A DNA stretch of 64,000 bases from Pseudomonas sp. Tri1 (GTDB taxonomy: Bacteria > Pseudomonadota > Gammaproteobacteria > Pseudomonadales > Pseudomonadaceae), in the NCBI RefSeq assembly GCF_017968885.1, contig NZ_CP072913.1:5806501-5870500 (forward strand), written 5' to 3'. Positions 42,177-51,591 of this stretch are shown in pieces. The translations under genes and the position numbers were made by a program. The notes below the pieces were generated by a model. It worked only from the letters and a program-made list of their open reading frames with translations, was not told where the DNA came from and did no database searches. The first letter of the stretch is position 1. The number at the start of each line of letters is the position of its first letter.

Positions 42177-42744
42177 CATCGCGAGCAAGCTCGCTCCCAC
42201 ATGGGTTCCGGAGTGCTCACAGAAATCGCGTCCACCGCGAATCCCCTGTGGGAGCGAGCCTGCTCGCGATAGCGGTGGTTCAGCTTGCATTGATGTTGGA
42301 TGTACTGCCGCCTTCGCGAGCAGGCTCGCTCCCACATGGGTTCCGGAGTGCTCACAGAAATCGCGTCCACCGCGAATCCCCTGTGGGAGCGAGCTTGCTC
42401 GCGATAGCGGTGGTTCAGCTTGCATTGATGTTGGATGTACTGCCGCCTTCGCGAGCAGGCTCGCTCTCACATGGGTTCCGGAGTGCTCACAGAAATCGCG
42501 TCCACCGCGAATCCCCTGTGGGAGCGAGCTTGCTCGCGATAGCGGTGGTTCAGCTTACATTGATGTTGGATGTACTGCCGCCTTCGCGAGCAGGCTCGCT
42601 CTCACATGGGTTCCGGAGTGCTCACAGAAATCGCGTCCACCGCGAATCCCTGTGGGAGCGAGCTTGCTCGCGATAGCGGTGGTTCAGCTTGCATTGATGT
42701 TGGATGTACTGCCGCCTTCGCGAGCAGGCTCGCTCCCACATGGG
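42177..42744. repeat. Tandem REP/BIME array, 135-bp unit
   Basis: The unit is a spacer (ATGGGTTCCGGAGTGCTCAC...CGCGAATCCC), a forward REP (CTGTGGGAGCGAGC...), a 37-bp middle (CGGTGGTTCAGCTTGCATTG...) and an inverted REP (TTCGCGAGCAGGCTCGCTC). The forward REP recurs at 42246, 42381, 42516 and 42650, periods of 135, 135 and 134 bp. The copies are nearly identical: the first has GAGCCTGCTC, which pairs exactly with the inverted arm, the others GAGCTTGCTC; the third has TTACAT for TTGCAT; copies two and three end CTCTCACAT. An extra inverted REP opens the array. It fills most of the 696-bp gap after lrp; the remaining 42745-42866 is the DUF2788 promoter region. Confidence 0.92.
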
Positions 42745-42866
42745 TCTATAGCCTCAGCCCAACCGATGAATAGCTGCGACACACCGCCGCAGGCCAATCC
42801 CTCGCCCTTGCCCCATGCCGTATACTCGCCGCGCCTTTTCAACCCCGCCCACGCCGGAGTGTCCTG

Positions 42867-43076
42867 ATGGATCCTGCTGTTTTCGAAGAGTGGATGATGA
42901 CCGGCCTGGTCAGCATCCTGATCATTTTCATGGGTTTCATCGTCTGGGATCTGGCGAAGAAGTCCAAGGCCGGGCGTTTCGGCTCGTTCATCCTGTTTTT
43001 CGTGCTGGGGCTCGGCGTGGCGGCGTTCGTTATCAAGAGCGTGGTGATCGGCCTGATCGAGTCCGGGGCGTTATAA
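42867..43076 (+). CDS. DUF2788 small membrane protein
   Basis: A 69-residue protein with two hydrophobic helices (about 12-30 and 41-62) separated by a short basic loop ([11 protein letters not shown]). This matches DUF2788, a family of unknown function common next to rluE-like genes in pseudomonads. Its end overlaps the end of the convergent pseudouridine synthase gene by 6 bases. Preceded by GGAGTGTCC. Confidence 0.85.
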   Translation: MDPAVFEEWMMTGLVSILIIFMGFIVWDLAKKSKAGRFGSFILFFVLGLGVAAFVIKSVVIGLIESGAL

Positions 43077-43706
43077 GCGCGCCGGTACTTCTTTCCACTG
43101 GCCTTGATCGAGCCCTTCGATTGTCCAGTCGCCGATCCTGACCCGCACCAGGCGTAACGTCGGCAAGCCCACCGCAGCCGTCATGCGTCGCACCTGGCGG
43201 TTGCGCCCCTCGCGTATCACCAGTTCCAGCCAGCTCGTGGGCACGCTTTTACGAAAACGCACCGGCGGGTTGCGCGGCCATAATTGCGGTTCATCCAATT
43301 GGCGCGCCTCGGCCGGCAAGGTCATGCCGTCGTTCAATTCCACGCCATCACGCAAACGTTGTAGCTGTTCAGCACTCGGCTCGCCCTCCACCTGTACCCA
43401 ATAGGTCTTGGCGAGTTTGTGCCTGGGGTCGGCGATGCGCGCCTGCAATTGCCCATCATTGGTCAGCAACAGTAACCCTTCGCTGTCGCGATCCAGCCGT
43501 CCGGCCGGGTAGATGCCCGGCACATCGATAAAATCCTTGAGCGTCACCCGCCCTTCGCCGTCGCTGAATTGCGTCAGCACATCGAAGGGTTTGTTGAACA
43601 GGATCAGCTTCGGCTCGGCCGGCGGGGCCTTGGCCACACGGCGCGGGGCGGCGGCTGGGGACTTCGCGCCAGGGCGGCGGGAAGCAGGGCGTGGAGGACG
43701 GGACAT
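43071..43706 (-). CDS. rluE: 23S rRNA pseudouridine synthase RluE-like
   Basis: A 211-residue RsuA/RluB/E/F-family pseudouridine synthase. An Arg/Pro/Ala-rich N-terminus (about 1-30) precedes the catalytic domain, which has the aspartate in [17 protein letters not shown] and the [10 protein letters not shown] motif. There is no S4 domain, as in E. coli RluE (217 residues), which modifies U2457 of 23S rRNA; that specificity is inferred. Convergent with the DUF2788 gene. Confidence 0.87.
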   Translation of the reverse strand: MSRPPRPASRRPGAKSPAAAPRRVAKAPPAEPKLILFNKPFDVLTQFSDGEGRVTLKDFIDVPGIYPAGRLDRDSEGLLLLTNDGQLQARIADPRHKLAKTYWVQVEGEPSAEQLQRLRDGVELNDGMTLPAEARQLDEPQLWPRNPPVRFRKSVPTSWLELVIREGRNRQVRRMTAAVGLPTLRLVRVRIGDWTIEGLDQGQWKEVPARL

Positions 43707-43775
43707 GGCGGCATAACATCTAGCGGTCAGGGCCGCTAATGCTAGTGGCCCGACCGCTAAATAACCACCGCCGTA

Positions 43776-45239
43776 TCAGCGGAACGGCGGCTCGTCGAAG
43801 CTGCGCAGTTTGCGCGAATGCAACGAGTTAAGCTCGGTGCGCAGCAGATCCAACGCCGCGATACCGATCTTCAGGTGCTGGTTGACCGCCCGCTCATAGA
43901 AAGCGTTGGCCGAACCCGGCAGTTTGATTTCGCTGTGCAGCGGTTTGTCCGAGACACACAGCAACGTGCCGTACGGCACCCGCAGACGATACCCCTGCGC
44001 AGCAATAGTGCCGCTTTCCATGTCCACCGCCACCGCGCGGGACAGGTTGATCAACGGACGCTCCTGGGCCCAGCGCAACTCCCAGTTGCGGTCATCGTAG
44101 GTCAGCACGGTGCCGGTGCGCAGGCGCTTCTTCAGCTCGTCACCCTTTTCGCCCGTGACATTGGCCGCCGCTTGCTGCAAGGCCATCTGCACTTCGGCCA
44201 ACGCAGGAATCGGAATGTTCGGCGGCACCACCCGGTCGAGAATGCCATCGCGACGCATGTAGGCGTGGGCCAGCACGTAGTCACCGATGGTCTGGGACTG
44301 CCGCAACCCGCCGCAGTGGCCGATCATCAACCAGCAATGCGGGCGCAACACGGCCAGGTGGTCGGTGATGTTCTTGGCATTGGACGGGCCAACGCCGATG
44401 TTCACCAGGGTCACGCCATGACCATCATTGGTCTGCAGGTGATAGGCCGGCATCTGGTAGCGGTGCCAGACCACTCCGGCGGCGATGGCCGACGCCTCGC
44501 CGTGATCCATGTCCTTGTCGATGATCACGTTGCCCGGCAGCACCATGCGTACAAAACGCGGATCGCTGCGCAACTGCTCCAGGCCATGGACGATGAACTG
44601 GTCGACGTAGCGGTGATAGTTGGTCAGCAGGATCCATGGCTGCACATGACGCCAGTCGCTGCCGGTGTAATGCACCAGCCGGCGCAGGGAGAAATCCACC
44701 CGCGCGGCGTCGAACAGCGCCAGGGGCAGCGGGTCGGTGTTTTCCCAGTCATAGAGGCCGTCGGCGATGCCATCGGTGGCGGCCGACAGGTCGGTGCTAG
44801 GGAACACTCGCGCCAGCACCGCGGCGGTTACGCCGGAACCGGCCAGTTCATCGCCCTGCTCCACCACATACGGGTACGGAATGTTCTGCTCGCTGACACC
44901 CACTTCCACGGTGACGGTGAAGTCGTGCATCAGTGGGACCAGCTGTTCCAGCAGGTACTTACGGAATGCGGCAGGATGGGTGACGGTGACGCTGTAGGTG
45001 CCCGGCAACTGGACCTTGGCATAGGCGCGCGTGGTCTGCGGGACCTCGCCGTGGCACTGGTAAGTCAGGCGCAAGGCCGGATAGCGAAACAACGCACGTT
45101 GCTCGGCATCCGGCTCGACGCGATCCTTGAGGTAACGCATGAGCGCCTGATTCAGTGCGGTGGTCGCACGCTCGTGCAGGGCGGCCAGCCGATCCACGGC
45201 TTGCTCGGCGGTTTGAACGACAATAAACGCTTCGGTCAC
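43776..45239 (-). CDS. amn: AMP nucleosidase
   Basis: A 487-residue enzyme hydrolysing AMP to adenine and ribose 5-phosphate, important in purine balance. It has the N-terminal AMP-nucleosidase domain and a C-terminal phosphorylase-like domain with NIGVGPSNAKNITDH, LMIGHCGGLR and AVDMESGTIAAQGY. A GTG start at 45239 is favoured because AGGAAG lies at good spacing before it; the ATG at 45275 would add 12 residues. E. coli Amn has 484. It sits downstream of a REP array, and no partner genes are apparent. Confidence 0.92.
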   Translation of the reverse strand: MTEAFIVVQTAEQAVDRLAALHERATTALNQALMRYLKDRVEPDAEQRALFRYPALRLTYQCHGEVPQTTRAYAKVQLPGTYSVTVTHPAAFRKYLLEQLVPLMHDFTVTVEVGVSEQNIPYPYVVEQGDELAGSGVTAAVLARVFPSTDLSAATDGIADGLYDWENTDPLPLALFDAARVDFSLRRLVHYTGSDWRHVQPWILLTNYHRYVDQFIVHGLEQLRSDPRFVRMVLPGNVIIDKDMDHGEASAIAAGVVWHRYQMPAYHLQTNDGHGVTLVNIGVGPSNAKNITDHLAVLRPHCWLMIGHCGGLRQSQTIGDYVLAHAYMRRDGILDRVVPPNIPIPALAEVQMALQQAAANVTGEKGDELKKRLRTGTVLTYDDRNWELRWAQERPLINLSRAVAVDMESGTIAAQGYRLRVPYGTLLCVSDKPLHSEIKLPGSANAFYERAVNQHLKIGIAALDLLRTELNSLHSRKLRSFDEPPFR

Positions 45240-45328
45240 GATCAGCTTCCTGTGTTCTGACTTGCAGGCCTTCATCTTGCCTGCATCGTCGTCTGACGGG
45301 AACAGTGGCGTATTGGACTCGATCGATT

Positions 45329-45558
45329 CCCTGTGGCAGCGAGCTTGCTCGCGATAGCGGTGTATCAGTCACCAGAAGTGTTGAATGCGCCGACGCCTTC
45401 GCGAGCAAGCTCGCTCCCACCTTGGTCGCCGGAGGCCACAGAATCCTCACTCACCGCAGTTCCCCTGTGGGAGCGAGCTTGCTCGCGATAGCGGTGTATC
45501 AGTCACCAGAAGTGTTGGATGTGCTGACGCCTTCGCGAGCAAGCTCGCTCCCACAGGG
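45329..45558. repeat. Two-copy tandem REP array, 134-bp unit
   Basis: Forward REP at 45331 (CTGTGGCAGCGAGCTTGC) and 45465 (CTGTGGGAGCGAGCTTGC), each followed by CGGTGTATCAGTCACCAGAAG and an inverted REP. A linker CTTGGTCGCCGGAGGCCACA joins the two. The middle section is nearly identical in both (TTGAATGCGCC against TTGGATGTGCT). It occupies most of the 332-bp gap between amn and the convergently facing end of aidB. Confidence 0.88.
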
Positions 45559-45571
45559 ATATGTGGTGTTT

Positions 45572-47221
45572 CTAAAAGCCGAGTGGGGTGGAACGGGCGA
45601 CGATGGTCTCGACATTCAAGCCCCGAGGCAGGGCACCGTATACCCGACCAGCCGAGCCAAGGCGACTGGCGATAAAAGCATCGCTGACCTCACTGTTGCC
45701 CGCCTCAAGCAACAGTTTGGCTTGCAGGCCCACGGCGATGTCTTCGGTCAATTGCCGGGCGCGATACTGGATATCGTCGGTGTCCTTGAAGGCTGCGCGC
45801 AGTTGATCGATGTGGGCGGCCAGGCGTTTGTCGCCGTGACCGTCACCCAGTTCGGCGAACAACACATCGAGTACACCCGGCTCCTTGGACAGGGCCCGCA
45901 ACACATCCAGGCACTGCACGTTGCCCGAGCCCTCCCACGTCGAATTGACCGGCGCTTCCCGGTACAGGCGCGGCAGGATGCTGTCTTCGACGTAACCGGC
46001 GCCGCCCATGCATTCGGCGGCTTCGTTGATCATTGCGGGGGCGCGCTTGCAGATCCAGTACTTGCCCACCGCCGTCACCAGCCGGGCGAACTTGGCCTCG
46101 TGCTCGTCATTCAAGTGATCCAGCGCCCGCCCCATACGCAGGCTCAAGGCCAGGGCTGACTCGCTTTCCAGTGCCAGGTCAGCGAGTACGTTCTGCATCA
46201 ACGGCTGCTCGCTCAGCAGTTTGCCGCCGACCTTGCGGTGCGCGCAGTGGTGGCTGGCCTGGGTCAGCGCCTGGCGCATCAGGGCGCTGGAGCCGACCAT
46301 GCAATCGAAGCGGGTCATGGCGACCATCTCGATGATCGTCGGCACACCGCGCCCTTCTTCACCGACCATCCAGGCCAAGGCCCCGCGGAACTCGACTTCG
46401 CTGGAGGCGTTGGAACAATTACCCAGTTTGTTCTTCAGCCGCTGGATGTAGAACTGATTGCGTGTGTCGTCCGGGCGGTGGCGCGGCAGCAGGAAGCAGG
46501 TCAGGCCCTTGTCGGTCTGGGCCAGTGTGAGGAAGGCGTCGCACATCGGCGCCGAACAGAACCACTTGTGCCCCACCAATTCATAGGCCTGGCCCGGGCC
46601 GCTGGCGCCCACCGGATAGGCCTTGGTGGTGTTGGCCCGGACATCGGTGCCGCCTTGTTTCTCGGTCATTGCCATGCCGAGGGTGACCCCAGCCTTGTGG
46701 GCCATGCCAACGTTGCGCGGGTCGTATTCGGTGGCGAGCACTTTCGGCAGCCAATGCTCGGCCAGGTCCGGTTGCAGGCGCAACGCGGGGACACTGGCGA
46801 AGGTCATGGTCAGCGGACAGCCGGTGCCGGCTTCGGCCTGGCTGTGCAGATACGTCATCGAGGCCCGGGCGACATGGGCACCGGGCTGCGGATGAGCCCA
46901 AGGCAAACTGGGCAGGCCATGCTCGACGGCAGTGCGCATCAACTGGTGATAGGCCGGATGGAATTCCACCAGGTCAATGCGATTGCCATAACGGTCGTGG
47001 CTGGAAAATACCGGCTTGTTCTGATTGGCCAGGAACCCCGCCTCCATGAGCGGCCCGCCGGCCAGCGCCCCATATTCATCGATCCGCGCCTGCGCCCAGC
47101 CCGCGCCGAAATGCTGCGACCACTGCTGCAGCGGCAGGTCGATGCGATACAGATTGGCGCCATCCAGGGACGGCGGCTGATTGGTGACGTCGTGGGTTTC
47201 GGCGAACTGATGCAGGTTCAT
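45572..47221 (-). CDS. aidB: Acyl-CoA dehydrogenase, AidB-like
   Basis: A 549-residue flavoprotein of the acyl-CoA dehydrogenase superfamily, in the long AidB branch (E. coli AidB 541). Signs are the AMTEKQGGTDVRANTT flavin-contact segment, HKWFCSAPMCDAFLTLA, and the late STWEGSGNVQCLD where AidB keeps an EGSGN. In E. coli it belongs to the adaptive response to alkylation and binds DNA; whether this orthologue has that role or an isovaleryl-CoA-type activity cannot be judged here. It lies 73 bases downstream of ladS on the same strand. Confidence 0.85.
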   Translation of the reverse strand: MNLHQFAETHDVTNQPPSLDGANLYRIDLPLQQWSQHFGAGWAQARIDEYGALAGGPLMEAGFLANQNKPVFSSHDRYGNRIDLVEFHPAYHQLMRTAVEHGLPSLPWAHPQPGAHVARASMTYLHSQAEAGTGCPLTMTFASVPALRLQPDLAEHWLPKVLATEYDPRNVGMAHKAGVTLGMAMTEKQGGTDVRANTTKAYPVGASGPGQAYELVGHKWFCSAPMCDAFLTLAQTDKGLTCFLLPRHRPDDTRNQFYIQRLKNKLGNCSNASSEVEFRGALAWMVGEEGRGVPTIIEMVAMTRFDCMVGSSALMRQALTQASHHCAHRKVGGKLLSEQPLMQNVLADLALESESALALSLRMGRALDHLNDEHEAKFARLVTAVGKYWICKRAPAMINEAAECMGGAGYVEDSILPRLYREAPVNSTWEGSGNVQCLDVLRALSKEPGVLDVLFAELGDGHGDKRLAAHIDQLRAAFKDTDDIQYRARQLTEDIAVGLQAKLLLEAGNSEVSDAFIASRLGSAGRVYGALPRGLNVETIVARSTPLGF

Positions 47222-47294
47222 GGCGGGGCTCCTCGGTCGGCCAACTGGGTTCAGTTAAGCACCGCCCCCCAGCCGAACAAAGTGTCATACCCGC

Positions 47295-49679
47295 CTAAAT
47301 GTCGGCGCTTTCACCCTGTTTCGGACAAAGCACCCGGCGCTGCAAAATCGCCTGCAAGGCCTCGAATTTCACCGGTTTGCTCAGGTAATCAATCAAGGCG
47401 CCCGATGGACAGCACGCCGGATCGAGGTTCGGACTGATCACCAGCACGGGCAAATCCTCGCAGCCCGACAGCGTGCGAATCTGGCAGCACACCGATACAC
47501 CATCGAGCGGCGGCGACTGGCAATCGAGCAGCACCGCGTCAAAGCTGTCGCCCTGCAGCAAGTCCAAGGCCGCACGACCGCTGTCGGCGGTGCGCACCCG
47601 GTAACCGAGCTTGAGCAACATGCCACGCATTACCAGTTGATCGATGCTGTTGTCATCCGCCAGGAGCACCGTACAGTCCTGGGGCAGGCGCGAGCCTTGG
47701 TACCCACCGAAGGAAAATGCCGAAGGGAGGGCCGTGGGCAAGGCCATTTCAAATTCGACGTCCAATTGAAATCGACTGCCGCGCCCCGGCTCGGAGGTGT
47801 GGGTCAGGCGTCCGCCCAGCAGCTCCACCAATTGCCGGCATATCGCCAGGCCCACGCCGAGGCCGCCGTACTCGCGGGTCATGGAACCGTCGAGCTGGAA
47901 GAAGCGCTGGTACAGGGTCGCTTCTCCAAGGTCGGTAAAGCCGATACCCGTGTCGATCACGGCGAACGACAGCAGCAATCGATCAGACTCGGTCGGCCTG
48001 CCGCTGACCCGCAGCGCCAGACCGCCAACCCGGGTGAACTTGATCGCGTTGTCCAGCAGGCATTCCAGGCATTGGGCCAGTTTGCCGCTGTCGCCGAGCA
48101 ATCGGTCCGCCAGGCCAGGGCTCATTTCGACCTTGAAATCCAGGCCTTTGGCTGCGGCATTGGCCGCGAACTGCACCTGCAAGGCCTCGATCACGCTGCG
48201 CAGGCTGAACGGCACGGGATAAACCTTGAGCTTGCCGGCCTGCAATTCGGTAAGCGTGAGAATGCCGTTGACCATGCGCATCATGTCCCGCGCCGAACCG
48301 GCAGCGGTTTGTTGGTACTGAGTCAGCTCCTCGTCCATTTCGACGGTTTCCATCAACTCCAGGGAACCGATCACGCCATTCATCGGCGTACGCAGTTCGT
48401 GGGTCAACGTGGCGAGGAACTCGTCCTTGAGCTTGTTGCCGTGGGCCAGTTGCTGGTTGAGCACCTCGAGCTTTTGTCCAGCATCGAACAGGGTCTGGGC
48501 CTGTTGCTCACGCAGGGCATTGATGCGGTCGGCCAGGGCCAGGGACAGCAGCGCCACTTCGATGGCCGAGCCAATCTGGCTGGCATACATGGTCAGGAAC
48601 ACGTTTGGCAGGTAGCCAAGCACCATCATCGTATTGACGATGCCTCCCAACAGAAAAGCCGACCAGGCGATGATGAAATAACGCGCCACCCGCAGCCCGC
48701 GCCACCAGGCAAACAGCCCGGCGGCAAAAATCACCACCGTGAACACCAGCGCCAACGCCGTCGCCAGGCGCAGCGCCAGGGCGTAGCTGGTCATCAGCGA
48801 CAGCCCCACGACCACCGCGCTGTAGACGATCAGCGCCAGCAGCAGACGGTCAAGCCAGCGACTGTGTTGTGCCGTTTGCAGGAAGCTGCGGGCGAACTGG
48901 CTGCCAAACAGGCCCGCACAGCCGATGAAGAATGGTGTCGCGGCGTTGGCCCACCAGGGGTTGTCCGGCCAGAAGTATTCCACGGCCGCGCCGTTGACCG
49001 ACAACTGATACAGGCCGAACGAGGCGATATAAACGATGTAATAAAGGTAACTGGTGTCCCGCACGCTCAGGTAAATGAACAGGTTGTAGACCAGCATGCC
49101 CAGCAGCACGCCGTAGATGATCCCCAGCACATACAAGCGCAACGGCTGCTGTTCGAGATAAGCCGTGCTCGACCACAGCGTCAACGGCGCCTGGATCGAA
49201 CCCTGGCTTTGCAGCCGCAGGTACAGGGTCTGCTGTTGATCGGGTTTGAAATCCAGACTGAACAGGTAGTTGTTCTGGTGAATTTCACGACTGGCGAAGG
49301 GCAACGCATCACCGGTCTGGCGCACCAGGCGATAGGCCCCGGCGGCGTCTGGCAAATACAAGTCGAGATGGTCCAGCGGCGGATACGCCAGTTCCAGCAA
49401 CCACGTACGCTGGGCATCCGGATTACCGGGACGGTAATGCAAATCGACTTTCAGCCAGAACGCCGAGCGCGAATAGCCGGCGTTCAACACTGCTTTGCCA
49501 TGGGGTTTGAAGCCGCCCACCGCGGCCTGGGCGAGGACATCGTCGAGGGTGGCCGTACCGCTCGCGTCTTCGAACACTTGCAAGGCATGGCCCAAGGGCA
49601 GGCTTTGGGTGAACTCATCGAATTCAAGGGCGCTTGCCATGGGGGACAAGCACAGCAGCAATATCAGCAAATAGCGCAT
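47295..49679 (-). CDS. ladS: Hybrid sensor kinase LadS
   Basis: A 794-residue inner-membrane hybrid kinase: signal peptide (1-17), periplasmic 7TMR-DISMED2 domain (about 30-165), seven transmembrane helices (about 180-385), HisKA with His427 in THELRTPMNG, HATPase (DNAIKFT, DTGIGF, GLGVGLAIC) and a single receiver domain with Asp719 in VLLDCQ and Lys in LSKPV. This exact order and length match LadS (795 in P. aeruginosa), which acts with RetS and GacS on the Gac/Rsm switch towards biofilm and away from acute virulence. RetS has two receivers, which excludes it. The neighbouring thiD-thiE-hemL is the same as around ladS in P. aeruginosa. Confidence 0.93.
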   Translation of the reverse strand: MRYLLILLLCLSPMASALEFDEFTQSLPLGHALQVFEDASGTATLDDVLAQAAVGGFKPHGKAVLNAGYSRSAFWLKVDLHYRPGNPDAQRTWLLELAYPPLDHLDLYLPDAAGAYRLVRQTGDALPFASREIHQNNYLFSLDFKPDQQQTLYLRLQSQGSIQAPLTLWSSTAYLEQQPLRLYVLGIIYGVLLGMLVYNLFIYLSVRDTSYLYYIVYIASFGLYQLSVNGAAVEYFWPDNPWWANAATPFFIGCAGLFGSQFARSFLQTAQHSRWLDRLLLALIVYSAVVVGLSLMTSYALALRLATALALVFTVVIFAAGLFAWWRGLRVARYFIIAWSAFLLGGIVNTMMVLGYLPNVFLTMYASQIGSAIEVALLSLALADRINALREQQAQTLFDAGQKLEVLNQQLAHGNKLKDEFLATLTHELRTPMNGVIGSLELMETVEMDEELTQYQQTAAGSARDMMRMVNGILTLTELQAGKLKVYPVPFSLRSVIEALQVQFAANAAAKGLDFKVEMSPGLADRLLGDSGKLAQCLECLLDNAIKFTRVGGLALRVSGRPTESDRLLLSFAVIDTGIGFTDLGEATLYQRFFQLDGSMTREYGGLGVGLAICRQLVELLGGRLTHTSEPGRGSRFQLDVEFEMALPTALPSAFSFGGYQGSRLPQDCTVLLADDNSIDQLVMRGMLLKLGYRVRTADSGRAALDLLQGDSFDAVLLDCQSPPLDGVSVCCQIRTLSGCEDLPVLVISPNLDPACCPSGALIDYLSKPVKFEALQAILQRRVLCPKQGESADI

Positions 49680-49920
49680 TTAAGCCCCAGCGTGGCCTGT
49701 CCGGTTGAGTCAGGAAGCCCCCCATTCCCTGAGTAGACGTAAAACCGGCATTACCTGTTATGAGTTGGATCCATCTCTAGCATAGCCGTTGATGGCCAAT
49801 TTGCACCATTGAAATCTTTCCTACAGAAGGCTCTAGAACGGGCGTTCCAGCGCCAAGCGTTGAGATAGAGCTGTTGCTTTGGTCAGATTGCGAAACAACC
49901 CTGGCGCCGGGCCCGACTGT

Positions 49921-50037
49921 GGCGAGGGGATTTATCCCCGCTGGGTGCGAAGCAGCCCTAAAACCAGACACTGCGGTGAGTCAGACAATTTTAATGAGGG
50001 GCGCTTCGCACCCCAGCGGGGATAAATCCCCTCGCCC
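49921..50037. repeat. Long inverted repeat in the ladS-thiD gap
   Basis: The arms GGCGAGGGGATTTATCCCCG-CTGGGTGCGAAGC and the reverse complement with one extra G (CTGGGG) are 33-34 bp long and about 50 bases apart, so single-stranded copies would form a long hairpin. The first 22 bases are the REP family seen at 14362 and 5295; the rest is specific to this place. The whole 443-bp gap 49680-50122 otherwise holds the divergent promoters of ladS and thiD; I see no TPP-riboswitch core before thiD. Confidence 0.8.
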
Positions 50038-50122
50038 CAGAGAAATTCCTCTACCACATATAAGTTTTCCTCTGGTGCAGGTGCGCGCCGATCGAAGGGG
50101 TTTGGTGGTAAGCTCGCGCACC

Positions 50123-50920
50123 ATGAATATCTACAGTTCTCGCCCCGTTGTCCTCTGCCTCTCCGGCCACGACCCCAGTGGTGGCGCCGGCTTGCAGGCA
50201 GATATCGAAGCCCTGCTCGCCCAGGGTTGTCATGCGGCCCCGGCCGTTACCGCGCTGACCGTGCAAGACACGGTCAACGTCAGCGATTTCCGCGTGCTCG
50301 ATCGCGAGTGGGTGCTGGCGCAAGCCAACGCCGTGCTCAACGATTCACCGGTGGCGGCGGTCAAGCTGGGCATGCTCGGCTCACTGGAAATGGTCGACAC
50401 CGTGGTCGAACTGCTCCAGGCGCATCCGCATCTGCCCATGGTCTGCGACCCGGTGCTGCGCGCCGGCGGTGGCGGACGCCTTGGCAAGGATGAAGTCGGC
50501 TATGCCATGCGCGAACGCCTGCTGCCCTTGGCCATCATCGCCACCCCCAACCTGCCGGAAGCGCGCATCCTCGCCGAACTACCCGAAGGCAGCGCCGACG
50601 AATGCGCCGAAAAGCTGCTGCCCTTCGTCAAACACCTGTTGATCACAGGTGGTCACGGCGACGAACATGAAGTCCACAATCGCCTGTACAGCCGCGACGG
50701 TCGCCGCGAGACTTTTACCTGCCAGCGCTTGCCCGGCAGCTACCACGGTTCCGGCTGCACCCTGGCCAGCGCCCTGGCCGGTCGGCTGGCCCAGGGCGAA
50801 CAGCTTGCCAGCGCAGTCAAGACCGCACTGGATTACACCTGGCGCACCCTGCGCGATGCCGAACGACTGGGCAAAGGCCAGTTCGTACCGCGTCGCCTGC
50901 CGCTGGATTTCTGCTCGTAG
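50123..50920 (+). CDS. thiD: Hydroxymethylpyrimidine (phosphate) kinase
   Basis: A 265-residue ribokinase-fold kinase of thiamine synthesis, phosphorylating HMP and HMP-P. Seen are [17 protein letters not shown] near the N-terminus, [19 protein letters not shown] and the anion-hole [13 protein letters not shown] with its catalytic region. The ATG at 50123 (MNIYSSRP) gives the standard length; the upstream open frame crosses a REP hairpin. It is followed 17 bases later by thiE, and the two form an operon. Confidence 0.92.
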   Translation: MNIYSSRPVVLCLSGHDPSGGAGLQADIEALLAQGCHAAPAVTALTVQDTVNVSDFRVLDREWVLAQANAVLNDSPVAAVKLGMLGSLEMVDTVVELLQAHPHLPMVCDPVLRAGGGGRLGKDEVGYAMRERLLPLAIIATPNLPEARILAELPEGSADECAEKLLPFVKHLLITGGHGDEHEVHNRLYSRDGRRETFTCQRLPGSYHGSGCTLASALAGRLAQGEQLASAVKTALDYTWRTLRDAERLGKGQFVPRRLPLDFCS

Positions 50921-50937
50921 CACCGGAGGCCTGTGGA

Positions 50938-51564
50938 ATGAAATTACGTGGCCTTTATGCCATCACCGACAGCCAGCTGCTGGCCGGCAAATTCCTCGCT
51001 TATGTCGAAGCGGCGCTGGAAGGTGGCGTCACCCTGCTGCAATACCGCGACAAAAGCAGCGACGAGGCCCGGCGCCTGCGCGAAGCCGAAGCGCTGCGCA
51101 ACCTGTGCGAACGCTACAAGACCCAACTGATCATCAACGACGACGCTGAACTGGCCGCGCGCCTGGGCGTCGGCGTGCACCTGGGCCAGACCGATGGCCC
51201 GTTGGCCCCCGTGCGGGCACTGCTTGGGCGCCAGGCGATCATCGGTTCCACCTGCCACGCCAGCCTGGAGCTGGCCGAACAGGCCGCCGCCGAAGGGGCC
51301 AGCTACGTCGCGTTCGGGCGCTTCTTCACCTCCAACACCAAGCCCGGCGCGCCCAGTGCAAACCTTGAACTGCTGGAGCGGGCCCGTCTCAAACTGCATG
51401 TTCCGATCTGCGCCATCGGCGGTATCACCCTGGACAACGCTGCCCCGCTGGTGGCCCACGGCGTGGACCTGCTGGCGGTGGTCCACGGCCTGTTCGGTGC
51501 CGACAGCACAGGGGAAGTGACACGCCGCGCCCGTGCTTTCAACGATCTGTTGCAGATCAAATAG
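50938..51564 (+). CDS. thiE: Thiamine-phosphate synthase
   Basis: A 208-residue TIM-barrel enzyme joining HMP-PP and thiazole phosphate to thiamine phosphate. Motifs are [11 protein letters not shown] near residue 38, [21 protein letters not shown] (metal-binding Asp; shortened: INDDAELAA), [21 protein letters not shown] and the phosphate-binding AIGGI. Located between thiD and hemL as in other pseudomonads. Start ATG at 50938 follows GGAGGCC. Confidence 0.93.
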   Translation: MKLRGLYAITDSQLLAGKFLAYVEAALEGGVTLLQYRDKSSDEARRLREAEALRNLCERYKTQLIINDDAELAARLGVGVHLGQTDGPLAPVRALLGRQAIIGSTCHASLELAEQAAAEGASYVAFGRFFTSNTKPGAPSANLELLERARLKLHVPICAIGGITLDNAAPLVAHGVDLLAVVHGLFGADSTGEVTRRARAFNDLLQIK

Positions 51565-51591
51565 ACCCTTTTCGATTTCGAGAGCCCAACC

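Noticed and set aside
42248..42676. 142-codon frame with repeated peptide through the REP array
   Set aside because: It is the translation of the 135-bp repeat itself and has no start signals or codon bias. The periodic peptide (GASLLAIAVVQ) is seen wherever REPs are translated.
42177..42744. Possible CRISPR array
   Set aside because: Periodic repeats are present, but the unit is a REP pair with conserved spacers, so spacers are not unique; no cas genes lie nearby.
47637..49736. 699-codon plus-strand frame antisense to ladS
   Set aside because: His/Gln/Arg-rich shadow; the kinase on the minus strand is unambiguous.
50040..50122. TPP riboswitch before thiD
   Set aside because: The characteristic CUGAGA and ACCUGAUCUGG-like elements are absent in the roughly 80 bases before the start.
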